A stretch of 64,000 nt of DNA from Microcoleus vaginatus_C (GCA_040004035.1 JAMPLN010000006.1); one strand, 5' to 3'; positions 52,512 through 62,443 are shown, counted from the stretch's first letter. The notes: a model not told the origin generated them from the sequence alone. Numbers and translations are program-made.

Positions 52512-52618
52512 CATTCTGAGTGAAGCGAAGAATCTCAAACTATTGCCACACCTTTACAATGCGTAAGTCCCGATATCTGAGATTCTTCACTTCCTAAAGC
52601 CTACCCTCAGAATGACAG
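52512..52618. repeat. Inverted-repeat element
   Basis: TCATTCTGAGTGAAGCGAAG at the left is mirrored by AGATTCTTCACTT and CTCAGAATGACA at the right, with inner arms GAATCTCA/TGAGATTC. This is a palindromic interspersed element of roughly 100 bases. Confidence 0.6.
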
Positions 52619-52646
52619 AATTACCTTACTCAAAACGATTTCATTC

Positions 52647-54128
52647 TTACTCCAGTGCTCCAGCACTTTTGAGCAATTTCACCACGCTGGAATAACGTTT
52701 AAATTCAGCCAGCATTAAAGCTGTATAATTTCCCGGATTTTTGTGGTTTAATTCTGCACCAGCATCAATTAAAACCTGTACAGCACCGACACAACCCCGA
52801 TGTGCAGCCCACATTACAGCGGTTGCGCCCGAATCATCGAGCAAGTTGACATCCGCACCTTTTTCGACTAATAATTGGACGATCGCCACATAACCCCGAT
52901 CGCAGGCTTTCATTAATGCAGTTTTTCCCAAATCCGCCGGGACATTGGGATCTGCACCGCCGTCAAGCAAAGCCTTCACCGTCTCGGTATGTCCGTGAAA
53001 CGCAGCCAGCGTCAAAGCCGTCTCCCCAAAGTTTTTAGCATTCAGATAATCAGCGGGATTTGAGTTTACTTTTTGCAGCAAAGCCGATACGATCGCACTA
53101 TGGCCGTGAACAGCCGCCACCAGTAAAGGCGTATCGCCCAACCGATTTCTCGAACCGACACTAGCACCTCGGTTTAAGAGCAATTCCACCACATCTTCGC
53201 AGCCTTCAACCACGGCAAAATTCAAAGCAGTTTCATCATCTTTATCCTTAGCGTTGATATCCGCGCCAGCATCGAGTAAGATATTGGCGATCGCCGCATT
53301 TCCTCCAGCAGCCGCGGCCATCAAAGCCGTGCCCCCATCTCCATTTTTCACATTCGCATTAGCACCCGCACCAAGCAAAGTTTGCACCACATCAGTATTG
53401 CCGGAATCCGCAGCCAAAGTTAAAGCAGTTTCTCCGTTTTTGTCGGGAATTTCGACATCAGCACCAGCAGCCAACAGCGCCTCGACAACAGCCAAATTTC
53501 CCACCGTCGCAGCCAGCATCAAAGCAGTTTTGCTCTCTAGATTTTTAACATTAGCATCCGCCCCACAATTGAGCAAAATTCGCACAATTTCAGCGCTTCC
53601 TTGACGGACAGCTAAAAACAGCATAGAATTGTCACCAACAGCACCCGCATCCACCAAAGCTTTAACAACAGCTTCATGACCCGATAAAGCAGCTATTTTC
53701 AGAGCAGAATCTCCATCTTTATCTCGCAGATTTACATCAGCATTAGCATCAAGTAACATCCGCACAACATTGATATCGCCCTTGAGAGAAGCCGCCATCA
53801 AAACCGTACTTCCATCATCATTTTTAGCATTAACATCAGCACCCGCCGCCAGCAACAGCCGCACAGAGTCAGCCTGTTTGTGAGCCGCCGCCAGCATCAA
53901 AGCTGTTAGCCCAAAACGCCTGCTCACCTGGTTGACATTAGCGTCATTGTTTAGTAGAGCACGCACGATTTCTGTATAGCCCTTTTGGGCAGCAAACATC
54001 AAAGCCGTCGTCCCCTCAGAGTCTTTGGCGTTAGCGTCAACTCCCTTAGCGAGTAAAGCTTGCACGTGAATAATGTTGCCAGTCTTGGCGGCTTGAATCA
54101 ATACAGCGTCTTGTTTAGTGGCAGGCAT
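52647..54128 (-). CDS. Large ankyrin-repeat protein
   Basis: A 493-residue protein consisting of about fourteen consecutive 33-residue ankyrin repeats (GTTALMFAAQKGYTEIVRAL, GSTVLMAASLKGDINVVRML, GETALTLAADSGNTDVVQTL and so on). No other domain, signal peptide or membrane helix. Such solenoids mediate protein-protein contacts. The C-terminus ends in a capping repeat (YTALMLAEFKRYSSVVKLLK). Its first repeat lacks the usual GxTPL start and acts as the N-cap. The partner is unknown. Confidence 0.95.
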   Translation of the reverse strand: MPATKQDAVLIQAAKTGNIIHVQALLAKGVDANAKDSEGTTALMFAAQKGYTEIVRALLNNDANVNQVSRRFGLTALMLAAAHKQADSVRLLLAAGADVNAKNDDGSTVLMAASLKGDINVVRMLLDANADVNLRDKDGDSALKIAALSGHEAVVKALVDAGAVGDNSMLFLAVRQGSAEIVRILLNCGADANVKNLESKTALMLAATVGNLAVVEALLAAGADVEIPDKNGETALTLAADSGNTDVVQTLLGAGANANVKNGDGGTALMAAAAGGNAAIANILLDAGADINAKDKDDETALNFAVVEGCEDVVELLLNRGASVGSRNRLGDTPLLVAAVHGHSAIVSALLQKVNSNPADYLNAKNFGETALTLAAFHGHTETVKALLDGGADPNVPADLGKTALMKACDRGYVAIVQLLVEKGADVNLLDDSGATAVMWAAHRGCVGAVQVLIDAGAELNHKNPGNYTALMLAEFKRYSSVVKLLKSAGALE

Positions 54129-54200
54129 AATAGTCTCTCATACCGTATATTTGTACCGTCGCACGAGACGGACTGACTGGTATGCTAAGTTTTATGAAGT

Positions 54201-54695
54201 ATGTTTGCTAATCCTCAGAACACTATGAATCTCGAAATTCCTCAGTCCGTGAAAGTTTGGAGCCAATTCATCCACCCAATTTTAATGTGGGTACTGCTGG
54301 CCATCTCATTTTATGCTTTGTATCTGGGCATTCAAATCCGACGTACCAGAAGTGCGGAAGGCGAACTCAAAAAAGAGTTAATTAAGGGCAAATTTAACGT
54401 CAAGCATCACCAGATGGGTTCTTTGCTGTTAGCCTTGATGGTTACGGTTGCGATCGTTGGGATGGCTGTCACCTACATCAACAACGGCAAGCTATTTGTC
54501 GGGCCGCACTTGCTAGCAGGGTTGGGAATGATGGCAATAATTGCGATCGCAGCCTCGCTGACTCCTTTGATGCAAAAAGGCAATGATTGGGCGAGAAACA
54601 CTCACATCTTTCTGAATATTGTGCTGTTAGGGCTGTTTGGCTGGCAAGCGGTATCAGGCGTGGAAATCCTGCAAAGAATTATCAGCAAAATGTGA
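54201..54695 (+). CDS. DUF4079 membrane protein
   Basis: A 164-residue protein with four hydrophobic segments (residues about 22-42, 70-92, 100-120 and 133-152). The pattern IHPILMWVLLAISFYALYLGIQ and KHHQMGSLLLALMV...HLLAGLGMM is that of DUF4079, an uncharacterised family frequent in cyanobacteria and algae; the histidines suggest a haem-binding cytochrome-like fold. An alternative ATG is at 54225. Divergent from the ankyrin gene. Confidence 0.8.
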   Translation: MFANPQNTMNLEIPQSVKVWSQFIHPILMWVLLAISFYALYLGIQIRRTRSAEGELKKELIKGKFNVKHHQMGSLLLALMVTVAIVGMAVTYINNGKLFVGPHLLAGLGMMAIIAIAASLTPLMQKGNDWARNTHIFLNIVLLGLFGWQAVSGVEILQRIISKM

Positions 54696-55040
54696 TAAGT
54701 TGGGCAAGATTGCTAATTGCTAATTGCCTTGGGGCGATTAGTGATTAGCAATTAAATTGTCATATTTCTATTTAACGTATAAGGACGAGTGGTTGATTAT
54801 TTTACAATAAAATTAAATTTTTATCATTCCTTATAACATAGCGGTAAAGTAATCTGACAATTCTGTATAAAATATAATTCATTCAGATTAATTAAGTTAT
54901 TAATTATAGATAAAATCAAACATCGCAGCGACAGAAAATCAATACATAAAACTCAGTATTTCAAATGTTGACTTTTTAGGAAAAATGGACTATATTTAAT
55001 TAAGGAAGGTATGTAGAGTATTAAACTCTTGTTGCAAGAT
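54696..55040. other. 345-bp AT-rich spacer upstream of the IetAS-like pair
   Basis: Very AT-rich, no open frame, no clear promoter or terminator. TTGACT at 54968 might be a -35 box. The drop in GC begins here and continues through the two genes. Confidence 0.45.
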
Positions 55041-56051
55041 ATGGCGCGTGGCGAAACCCTCAGAAAACTATTCAGAAGCTTCTCTCACAATGAAAGAGAT
55101 GAGTTTTTGGCTGCCGCTAGGGAAATTATTGAAGAAGAAAAAAATAAAAATCATGTCTTACTTGCTAGAGATCTAGAAAAGCTGCTTCTAAACGGGAGTG
55201 AATACACCAAACCTCTAGCTGCTAATTTGGCACCTTGGAATCAGTTTCCTGAACCTCCTAAAGATAAGGATACCGGACTTTCCTTGCTTAATGTACAACG
55301 ATTCGATCTTACTTGGGATCGCATCGTGCTCAGTGAAAAAATTGTTGATATCCTTCAAGAAATCGTCCTTGAAAACCGCAAGCAAGACATCCTTGTAGCC
55401 TATAACCTGAAACCCAAAAACAAATTGCTTTTCTGCGGCCCACCTGGTTGCGGCAAAACTCAAACCGCAAAAATCCTTTCCAGTGCGTTGGGGCTACCGC
55501 TTGTTTATGTAAACTTAACAGCGGTATTCTCTTCTTACTTGGGTCAAACTGCCACTAATCTTCAGAAAATTTTCACCTACATTGAAAACGGTGAGTGGGT
55601 TGTTTTGTTCGATGAGTTTGATGCTATCGCCCGCGATCGCGATAACTTAAATGAACACGGCGAAGTCAAACGCCTAGTGAATAGCTTACTACAGCTCATA
55701 GATAATGCGACTAATCAAAGTATCTTTGTCGCAGCTACTAATCACGAGAAACTACTGGACAGTGCTGTTTGGCGACGCTTTGATGAAGTTATTTTCTTTG
55801 ATAATCCAACAGTTGAACTGCGGACGGCTCTTTTGAGTCGCTATCTGTCTGCGATCCGTTATACTGCTATTGATCTATCTAGTTTTGCAGCTCGGCTTGA
55901 GAATGCTACTGGAGCAGATATAGAGCGGATCTGCTCTGATGCGATTAAAGCTGTGGTTCTGCGAGGGGAACGTACCTTGACGGCAGATGATTTAGAATTT
56001 GCGATCGGGCGTTTTTTAGACAGACAAAGTATAATAGCCAACTCAAAATAA
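55041..56051 (+). CDS. AAA+ ATPase of an IetAS-like system (IetA)
   Basis: A 336-residue ATPase from ATG 55041 (MARGETLRKLFRSF); a TTG at 55029 is less natural. The N-terminal helical part includes AAREIIEEEKNKNHVLLARDLE. The AAA module has Walker A GPPGCGKT at 133-140, Walker B VVLFDEFD with the catalytic Asp-Glu at 191-192, sensor 1 FVAATNHE and the arginine-finger region WRRFDE. A subtilase gene follows 19 bases after the stop. The IetAS pairing of AAA ATPase plus subtilisin-like protease was first seen on an Agrobacterium plasmid (stability, incompatibility) and later among antiphage systems. It probably regulates the protease. The assignment rests on architecture. Confidence 0.88.
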   Translation: MARGETLRKLFRSFSHNERDEFLAAAREIIEEEKNKNHVLLARDLEKLLLNGSEYTKPLAANLAPWNQFPEPPKDKDTGLSLLNVQRFDLTWDRIVLSEKIVDILQEIVLENRKQDILVAYNLKPKNKLLFCGPPGCGKTQTAKILSSALGLPLVYVNLTAVFSSYLGQTATNLQKIFTYIENGEWVVLFDEFDAIARDRDNLNEHGEVKRLVNSLLQLIDNATNQSIFVAATNHEKLLDSAVWRRFDEVIFFDNPTVELRTALLSRYLSAIRYTAIDLSSFAARLENATGADIERICSDAIKAVVLRGERTLTADDLEFAIGRFLDRQSIIANSK

Positions 56052-56070
56052 TTATTTACGTCTAGACCTA

Positions 56071-58560
56071 ATGGTAAGTAAGTTTGAACATTTGAAATTA
56101 CCTAGAATAAACATCGAATTACCTAGACGCTCGAAGCCTGGATTTGGCGGTAACAAACGCCCTAATATTAGTGAACATAGTAAGCATTTATTGGGTCAAA
56201 TTGCCATCTTGACTGAGCCTGTCAAGGAAAAAAATAATCCCTTCCGTCTCGATCCCAAATTAATTTTTAAGCTGAAAATGGCTAAACAAGGTTATATTTC
56301 AGATGATTTGGTGACTCTAACAGGACTTAATTGTTTAGCGCGTGAACCCAACAAAGCTATTGTGGTTTTTTCATCTGATAATCAGCTAACAGAATTCAAA
56401 AAAAGGTTAGAAAATTACAGTCAAATTACAGATGGGCCTAAATATGAATATTTAGGAGCAATTGATGACGTAGTTCCTCTAGAACGTGAGGATCGCATTG
56501 GTCGTCTATTGGAGCTAAAGCCTGTAGAATCAGATGAACTTGCGGCCTTAGATTTGGAACTGTGGCACACAGGCGATCGCAAAGAAATGAAAAAGTATTT
56601 AGATGATATTACCGAAACGCTAGAATACTTGTCCAGTGATACTGCTCCTATGATAATGAGCGATCGCTACATAGGTGAATACCTATGTATAGCGCGAATT
56701 AAAATCAATCATGAAGTTTTAGACTTTTTGCTAGAAGAGAAAATTGTTAAGGAAATAGATCGCCCTCCCCAACCTGCATTTGAAAGCACTGCTGATTATA
56801 ATCTACCAATTGTTAGTTTTCCAGAAGTTGTTTCCCCACCTGAAGATAATTGTGGCATTCTTGTGATAGATTCTGGCGTACAGCGTGGTCATCCGTTGAT
56901 TGCTCCAGTCTTGGGTGAAGCTGAAGTATTCCCAGATGCAAACCGGCAATTCATAAAAGGTGGCCCTGACGATGTAAATGGACATGGTACTAATGTCGCT
57001 GGAATTGCTATCTATGGAGATGTTGAGAATTGCATTAAACAGCGTTCGTTTGATCCAACAGCTTGGCTATTTTCTGCTCGTGTGACAAACGACGAGAACC
57101 AATATGATGAGGATCTTCTCGTAGAAACTCAACTCGATCAAGCCATTCGTGTTTTTGTTGAACAGTATCCCAATTGCAAAGTAATCAATATCTCACTGGG
57201 TAACGCTGACCAAATTTACAGAGATGGTCTGAAGCAGTTTCGATTAGCTGCAAAGATCGATGAAATTGCTTATCAATACCAACATAAAAACATTGTTTTT
57301 GTGATTTCAGCAGGAAATAACTTCCATGAAAAATTAAAATATGAGCAACTGCGGAATGATTATCCAAATTATCTGTTGAACAAAAACGCTCGAATTATTG
57401 ATCCAGCTACTTCTGCAATTGCACTGACTGTTGGTTCTTTATCCTTTGGTCGTGGTAGTATCACAACAAACACTTCTGATGTTCGTCTTCAGCCAATTGC
57501 AAAACTACCAGGATACCCCTCTTATTTCACTAGAACTGGCTTTGGGGTAGATGGAATGATTAAGCCTGATCTTGTGGACTTCGGTGGAGATTTAGTATTA
57601 GACCTCAGTTATCGAGAAAGCCTTGGTCTACCTAAAGTGCGTGAATTGGAGCATACTGTAGCTGGAGTTTCTCTTCTGACTTTATCCAAACATTACAACA
57701 GTTCTTTATTTCACTTCTGTAGCGGTACAAGCTTTGCTGCTCCTCGTGTTGCTAACCTTGCTGCTCAACTTTTCACAAAATACCCGGATGCTAGCTCTAA
57801 TTTGATTCGGGCGCTGATTGTCAACTCTGCGCTTCTTCCTAAAGAAATTCCGCGCGAATTTCAATGTAAAAGTGGGCAGCTTCAGGGTGAAAAGACAAAA
57901 ACAATTAATAACCAGCTAGCAATCTATGGTTATGGTCAGCCTGACCTGCAACGTGCAATGTATTCCGCCGAAAACTATGTTGTTCTATCAGAGGATAATA
58001 TTTCGATAAAAGTAGGAAGTTTTCATATTTACGAAATTCCCCAGTTGCCATCTGATTTCCTGAAGAAAAAAGGCACTCGTATATTGTCCATTACCCTCGC
58101 ATTTGACCCGCCAACTCGTCCGACTCGTGGAGACTCATATCTAGGAATCACGATGGAATTCGACCTTTTTAAAGGCATCGATCGCGAAATTGTTAGAAAT
58201 GCTTATGAAACGGCTACCAAGACAAGTTTGCCTGATGTGTCTCCAGACAACACAAAAACAAAGTTAAAGGAAAAACATGGCGCTGGTATTGAAGTCACAT
58301 TGTCTCCTAGTTCCACTGTGCGGAAAAAAGGAACAATACAAAGGGGGCAAGTAGAAATTTTTGATCGCTCCACAAAATACGATCAAGGAAACATGACCCT
58401 AATTGTAAGTTGTAACCGTAAATGGGCCAAACCCGATGAAATTGAAATACAACGTTATGCCTTAGTTGCTTGCATTAGTCATTCCGATCCTACAGTTGAT
58501 TTATATAATCGTATGAAAAACCAGATAGAACCAAGAGAGAGAATTCGAGGAAGAGTTTAA
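56071..58560 (+). CDS. Subtilisin-like (S8) serine protease of an IetAS-like system (IetS)
   Basis: An 829-residue protease. The catalytic triad is intact: Asp267 in VIDSGVQRGHPL, His305 in NGHGTNVAGI and Ser554 in CSGTSFAAPRVANLAA. Residues 1-255 form a long N-terminal region unlike normal subtilase propeptides, and about 200 residues follow the catalytic core with beta-rich pattern. No signal peptide, so it acts in the cytoplasm, as IetS does. It is encoded 19 bases after the AAA gene. Both genes are AT-richer than their flanks, consistent with transfer. The cellular or phage substrate is not known. Confidence 0.9.
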   Translation: MVSKFEHLKLPRINIELPRRSKPGFGGNKRPNISEHSKHLLGQIAILTEPVKEKNNPFRLDPKLIFKLKMAKQGYISDDLVTLTGLNCLAREPNKAIVVFSSDNQLTEFKKRLENYSQITDGPKYEYLGAIDDVVPLEREDRIGRLLELKPVESDELAALDLELWHTGDRKEMKKYLDDITETLEYLSSDTAPMIMSDRYIGEYLCIARIKINHEVLDFLLEEKIVKEIDRPPQPAFESTADYNLPIVSFPEVVSPPEDNCGILVIDSGVQRGHPLIAPVLGEAEVFPDANRQFIKGGPDDVNGHGTNVAGIAIYGDVENCIKQRSFDPTAWLFSARVTNDENQYDEDLLVETQLDQAIRVFVEQYPNCKVINISLGNADQIYRDGLKQFRLAAKIDEIAYQYQHKNIVFVISAGNNFHEKLKYEQLRNDYPNYLLNKNARIIDPATSAIALTVGSLSFGRGSITTNTSDVRLQPIAKLPGYPSYFTRTGFGVDGMIKPDLVDFGGDLVLDLSYRESLGLPKVRELEHTVAGVSLLTLSKHYNSSLFHFCSGTSFAAPRVANLAAQLFTKYPDASSNLIRALIVNSALLPKEIPREFQCKSGQLQGEKTKTINNQLAIYGYGQPDLQRAMYSAENYVVLSEDNISIKVGSFHIYEIPQLPSDFLKKKGTRILSITLAFDPPTRPTRGDSYLGITMEFDLFKGIDREIVRNAYETATKTSLPDVSPDNTKTKLKEKHGAGIEVTLSPSSTVRKKGTIQRGQVEIFDRSTKYDQGNMTLIVSCNRKWAKPDEIEIQRYALVACISHSDPTVDLYNRMKNQIEPRERIRGRV

Positions 58561-58637
58561 CAGGTGATGGAGTAGTGAGAGTAACCATGAAAAAATAGCA
58601 TAAGAGACAAGAACAGTCCGGGACACACTATCAACAT

Positions 58638-58705
58638 AAAAAGCCGGTTTCTCGTTCTCATCCTTAACCTAAAATTACGCAATCAGGTTAAGAAACCGGC
58701 TTTTT
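58638..58705 (+). terminator. Two-tier hairpin terminator after IetS
   Basis: Outer arms AAAAAGCCGGTTTC and GAAACCGGCTTTTT are perfect complements; inner arms CTTAACCT and AGGTTAAG form a second stem. The run of five T ends it on the plus strand. It is related to the AAACCGG repeat family and probably ends the IetAS-like transcript. Confidence 0.75.
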
Positions 58706-58785
58706 GCCTCAGTCTTAAAGAATTAAATTTCGCCACAACCCTCGAAAGGTTTGCCGATCGCCCCACATCTAACACAAATTAAAAA

Positions 58786-58856
<71 letters not shown>

Positions 58857-59057
58857 GTCACGTCTGAAATTTGACGTTTTCTTATAGTACACCAAATCTC
58901 GAAAATTTTAACATACCTGTCAAAAATTTCGTAAAGCGCAGCTATCCCCAACGCGCGTGGGTTCCCCAAGGGTAGGGAATCGCCCTTTTTTCCCATATCC
59001 CCAAAACCCTTGTGGGAAGGTACTCTAGAACTATAGCAACGACCCGCAACACCAGCC
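58857..59057. other. Short spacer before cpdA-like gene
   Basis: No gene. A 178-residue overlapping frame starting at 59012 lies inside the cpdA-like gene in another frame and is not coding-like. Confidence 0.45.
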
Positions 59058-59837
59058 ATGACACCAGTTTCTCCCCTACTCGTCGCCCAAATCACCGACA
59101 CTCACTTGTTTGCAGAGATCGATCGAGAATGGAAAGGCCTCTCAACAACCCGCACCCTCGAAGCAGTTCTCGATCGCTTGCAACAGATACAGCCGCCGCC
59201 CGACTTACTCCTACTCACAGGCGACTTGTCCCAAGACGAAACACCCGAATCCTACCAGCGCCTCGTCTCCCTCATCGCCCCCCTCGGAATTCCCGCCTAC
59301 TGGATACCTGGGAACCACGACAACATCCCAGTCATGGCAGAAATCTTAAATCAGTCGCCTCTTTCCCCAGAAAAATCATGGATGCTAGGAAACTGGCAAT
59401 TTCTATTACTTTCGAGTGTGGAAGCCGGATGCGACGGCGGGCGGCTTTCCCCAGAAAGCTTGCATTGGCTCGACTCTCAACTGCAACAAACCGGCGAGCG
59501 ACCTGTTATCATTGCCTTGCACCATCATCCTTTGCCGATCGACTGTGAAATAATGGATGGAATGATGCTGCACAATGCCGATGAATTTTTGGCAATTGTC
59601 GATCGATATCCTCAAATCAAAATAGTCCTCTGCGGCCACATTCACCAAGAATTTCACCAACAGCGGGGCGGAGTTTCCTACTTGGGAACGCCCAGTACCT
59701 GTCTCCAACTTTTACCCAAAAGCCATCCGATTATAGTTGACGAAATCCCGCCGGGATTTAGATTGCTTGAATTGGCGATCGACGGTACTTGGAGCACAAA
59801 AATTGAGCGAGTTATCGCACCATCCCGACCAAATTAA
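59058..59837 (+). CDS. CpdA-like metallophosphoesterase (cyclic nucleotide phosphodiesterase)
   Basis: A 259-residue enzyme with all metal-binding motifs of class III cyclic nucleotide phosphodiesterases: VAQITDTHLF (D-x-H), LLTGDLSQDE, WIPGNHDNI (GNHD), IIALHHHPL and LCGHIHQEF (GHxH). It should split cAMP or similar in the cytoplasm. The start is ATG with the frame well defined by the N-terminal motif. Since many cyanobacteria use cAMP in motility control, a signalling role is likely, but the substrate is inferred. Confidence 0.9.
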   Translation: MTPVSPLLVAQITDTHLFAEIDREWKGLSTTRTLEAVLDRLQQIQPPPDLLLLTGDLSQDETPESYQRLVSLIAPLGIPAYWIPGNHDNIPVMAEILNQSPLSPEKSWMLGNWQFLLLSSVEAGCDGGRLSPESLHWLDSQLQQTGERPVIIALHHHPLPIDCEIMDGMMLHNADEFLAIVDRYPQIKIVLCGHIHQEFHQQRGGVSYLGTPSTCLQLLPKSHPIIVDEIPPGFRLLELAIDGTWSTKIERVIAPSRPN

Positions 59838-60027
59838 TTTTTTGTGTCTGCCTAAAATAATTATTATCAAATTCATTTTCTGCTGTCAATACATCAACAG
59901 ATAGATTGTCTTTACCAGCCCCATCTATTATGATATTTATAGACCAGAGATTGCAGGCACAGCTAGAGCGCTCGGCAACCAACAAAAATCTATCTAGCAA
60001 CATTACAAAATAGGAAAAACTAAATAT

Positions 60028-61506
60028 ATGTCTGAAGCCAATGGCGTCATGATGCAGTATTTCCACTGGTACAGCCCCGACGACGGCAGCCTGTGGAATC
60101 AGCTAGCGAAATCTGCAAAAGATTTAGCGAAAATCGGCGTTACATCTCTGTGGTTGCCACCCGCCTATAAAGGAACTGGCGGCGGTACGGACGTGGGTTA
60201 CGGCGTCTACGACTTATTCGATTTAGGCGAGTTCGACCAAAAAGGGTCGGTACGCACGAAATACGGGACAAAAGATGAATATTTGGCCGCGATTAAAGCT
60301 GCCCAAGATGCAGGAATTCGGATTTATGCCGATGTTGTGTTCAACCACAAATTAGGTGCAGATGCAGAAGAAGAAGCAGAAGCCACACCCTTGCATCCCG
60401 ATGACCGCAATGCCACAGTAGGCGAATATCAAAAAATCAAAGCTTGGACGCATTTTACCTTTCCCGGTCGCGACAAAAAATATTCCAGCATGGAGTGGCA
60501 TTGGTGGCATTTTGACGCCATTGATTACAACACTTACAACACAGATGCCCATGCAGTTTACCTGCTAAAAGGCAAAGAATTTGATCGAGGAGTAGACTTA
60601 GAAAAAGGCAATTATGACTACCTGATGGGTTGCGATTTAGATATGGACCACCCAGAAGTCAGCGGGGAATTAAAATACTGGGGTGAGTGGTATGTCGATA
60701 CAACAAACGTTGACGGCTTTCGCTTCGATGCCGCCAAACACGTTAAAGCAGAATTTTTCCAAGAATGGTTGGAACACGTCCGCCACTATGCCCAACGCGA
60801 CCTATTTGCCGTCGGCGAATATTGGTCTTACGAAGTGGAAGCTTTGCACTACTTCCTAGAAGCAACGAAGGGTAAAGTAGCCTTATTTGACGCACCCCTT
60901 CACTACAACTTCCACGCTGCTAGCAAAGCCGGTAATAGCTACGATTTGCGAACAATTTTTGATAACACTCTCGTTCAACAGCAACCCGCCCTCGCCGTTA
61001 CCTTGGTTGATAACCACGATTCTCAGCCCTTACAATCCCTAGAATCAGTTGTCGAGGCTTGGTTTAAACCTCTTGCCTACGCTTTAATTCTGCTGCGGCG
61101 CGAAGGATATCCGTGCATTTTTTACCCGGATTATTACGGCGCTAACTATAAGGATAAAGCAAATGATGGCAATGAATACGAGATTTGGTTAGACCAACAT
61201 CAGTTTATGGTAGATAAATTCTTGTTAGCGCGCCAAACTTATTCCTACGGCAATCAGTACGATTACTTCGACCACGCCAACACTATTGGCTGGACGCGAC
61301 TCGGTAATGAAGAACATCCGGGCGGCATGGCTGTTGTACTCAGTAACGGAGGCGATGGCACCAAGTTTATGGAAGTCGGACAACCGAATCGAACTTATAT
61401 TGACATCACCGAACACATCCAAGAACCCATCACTACGAATGAGGATGGTTGGGCTGATTTTAGGTGTAACGCCGGTTCAGTTTCTGTCTGGGTGCCGCAG
61501 CCGTAA
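60028..61506 (+). CDS. Cytoplasmic GH13 alpha-amylase
   Basis: A 492-residue alpha-amylase of the AmyS-like GH13 subgroup. It starts ANGVMMQYFHWYSPDDGSLW with no signal peptide. Conserved regions are YADVVFNHK (region I), DGFRFDAAKHV with the nucleophile Asp234 (II), AVGEYW with acid/base Glu264 (III) and LVDNHDSQP with Asp331 (IV). All catalytic residues are intact. It should act on glycogen or maltodextrins in the cell. An A/T-rich hairpin terminator lies 17 bases after the stop. Confidence 0.94.
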   Translation: MSEANGVMMQYFHWYSPDDGSLWNQLAKSAKDLAKIGVTSLWLPPAYKGTGGGTDVGYGVYDLFDLGEFDQKGSVRTKYGTKDEYLAAIKAAQDAGIRIYADVVFNHKLGADAEEEAEATPLHPDDRNATVGEYQKIKAWTHFTFPGRDKKYSSMEWHWWHFDAIDYNTYNTDAHAVYLLKGKEFDRGVDLEKGNYDYLMGCDLDMDHPEVSGELKYWGEWYVDTTNVDGFRFDAAKHVKAEFFQEWLEHVRHYAQRDLFAVGEYWSYEVEALHYFLEATKGKVALFDAPLHYNFHAASKAGNSYDLRTIFDNTLVQQQPALAVTLVDNHDSQPLQSLESVVEAWFKPLAYALILLRREGYPCIFYPDYYGANYKDKANDGNEYEIWLDQHQFMVDKFLLARQTYSYGNQYDYFDHANTIGWTRLGNEEHPGGMAVVLSNGGDGTKFMEVGQPNRTYIDITEHIQEPITTNEDGWADFRCNAGSVSVWVPQP

Positions 61507-61522
61507 GGACGGTGTTAACAGC

Positions 61523-61556
61523 AAAAAGTAAAAAGCAAGATATCTTTTTACTTTTT
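61523..61556 (+). terminator. Terminator after the amylase gene
   Basis: AAAAAGTAAAAAG and CTTTTTACTTTTT are perfect 13-base inverted arms around an 8-base loop, 17 bases after the amylase stop. The T-rich right arm fits an intrinsic terminator. Confidence 0.7.
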
Positions 61557-61666
61557 GATTTCATCTTTTTGATGACTAAAACCTGTGTATAGTTAGGACT
61601 AAAGCTCTCTCTAGTCCTATTTTTATGGTATGCGATCGTGTATAATGTTATTTTACATAAAAAATT

Positions 61667-62443
61667 ATGAAACTTTCACAAAAAGTTGCCGTTATTACTG
61701 GCGGAGGGTCGGGAATTGGTCGTGCTGCAGCAATTTTAATTGCCAAGGAAGGCGCAAAAGTTGCTGTTATCAATCGCACTTTAGAGACCGGGCAAGAAAC
61801 CGTCCGCCAGTTGGTCGAAGAAGGAGGCTGCGGGCTAGCGATTGCAGCAGATGTGGCGGATTCTCGGCAAATGCAACAGGCATTTCAAACAATTATTGAC
61901 GAATATCAAAGAATTGATATTGTGTTGGCAAATGCAGGTATTAACGGTGTATGGTCGCCGATAGAAGAAATAGAACCGGAAGAGTGGGACAAGACAATTA
62001 ACACCAACCTCAGAGGAACATTTTTGACTGTGAAATATGCTGTTCCTTATCTAAAAAAACAAGGAGGTTCCATCGTTATTACATCCTCGATTAATGGCAC
62101 CAGAAGTTTCAGGAAAGTGGGGGCCACAGCTTACGCTTCCAGCAAAGCTGCCCAAGTAGCTTTAGCGAAAATGCTGGCGCTAGAACTTGCGCCCAGCCAA
62201 ATTAGAGTCAATGTTATCTGTCCGGGCGCGGTGCTAACTGCCATTGAGGAAAGCACCGTTAAGCGCCATCTTGATGACATTCCACTCGATCCTGATGCGA
62301 TTCAAGATATAATTCCTTTGACTGATAATACCGCAGGTTCTAGTGAAGAAGTCGCCCAATTAATTTTATTTCTAGTATCAGAGGCGTCCAGCTTTATCAC
62401 AGGTACCGAAGTCTGGATTGATGGTGGCGGTTCTTTGATTTAA
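61667..62443 (+). CDS. Short-chain dehydrogenase/reductase
   Basis: A 258-residue SDR. The Rossmann cofactor site is TGGGSGIGRAAA (near residue 11). NAG motif LANAGINGV is seen, and the catalytic Ser-Tyr-Lys are in ITSSINGTRS and YASSKAAQ. The C-terminal SSFITGTEVWIDGGGSLI is the usual SDR end. The N-terminus has basic residues after the second strand (INRTLETG), compatible with NADP use. Substrate cannot be told. The start is ATG, with no strong ribosome site. Confidence 0.92.
   Translation: MKLSQKVAVITGGGSGIGRAAAILIAKEGAKVAVINRTLETGQETVRQLVEEGGCGLAIAADVADSRQMQQAFQTIIDEYQRIDIVLANAGINGVWSPIEEIEPEEWDKTINTNLRGTFLTVKYAVPYLKKQGGSIVITSSINGTRSFRKVGATAYASSKAAQVALAKMLALELAPSQIRVNVICPGAVLTAIEESTVKRHLDDIPLDPDAIQDIIPLTDNTAGSSEEVAQLILFLVSEASSFITGTEVWIDGGGSLI

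Larger units (their letters stand above)
52299..52646. other. 348-bp intergenic region with repeats
   Basis: No protein gene. It holds a heptamer STRR (52332-52362) and an inverted repeat TCATTCTGAGTGAAG.../...CTCAGAATGACA (52512-52618). The two flanking genes are convergent here. Confidence 0.55.
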
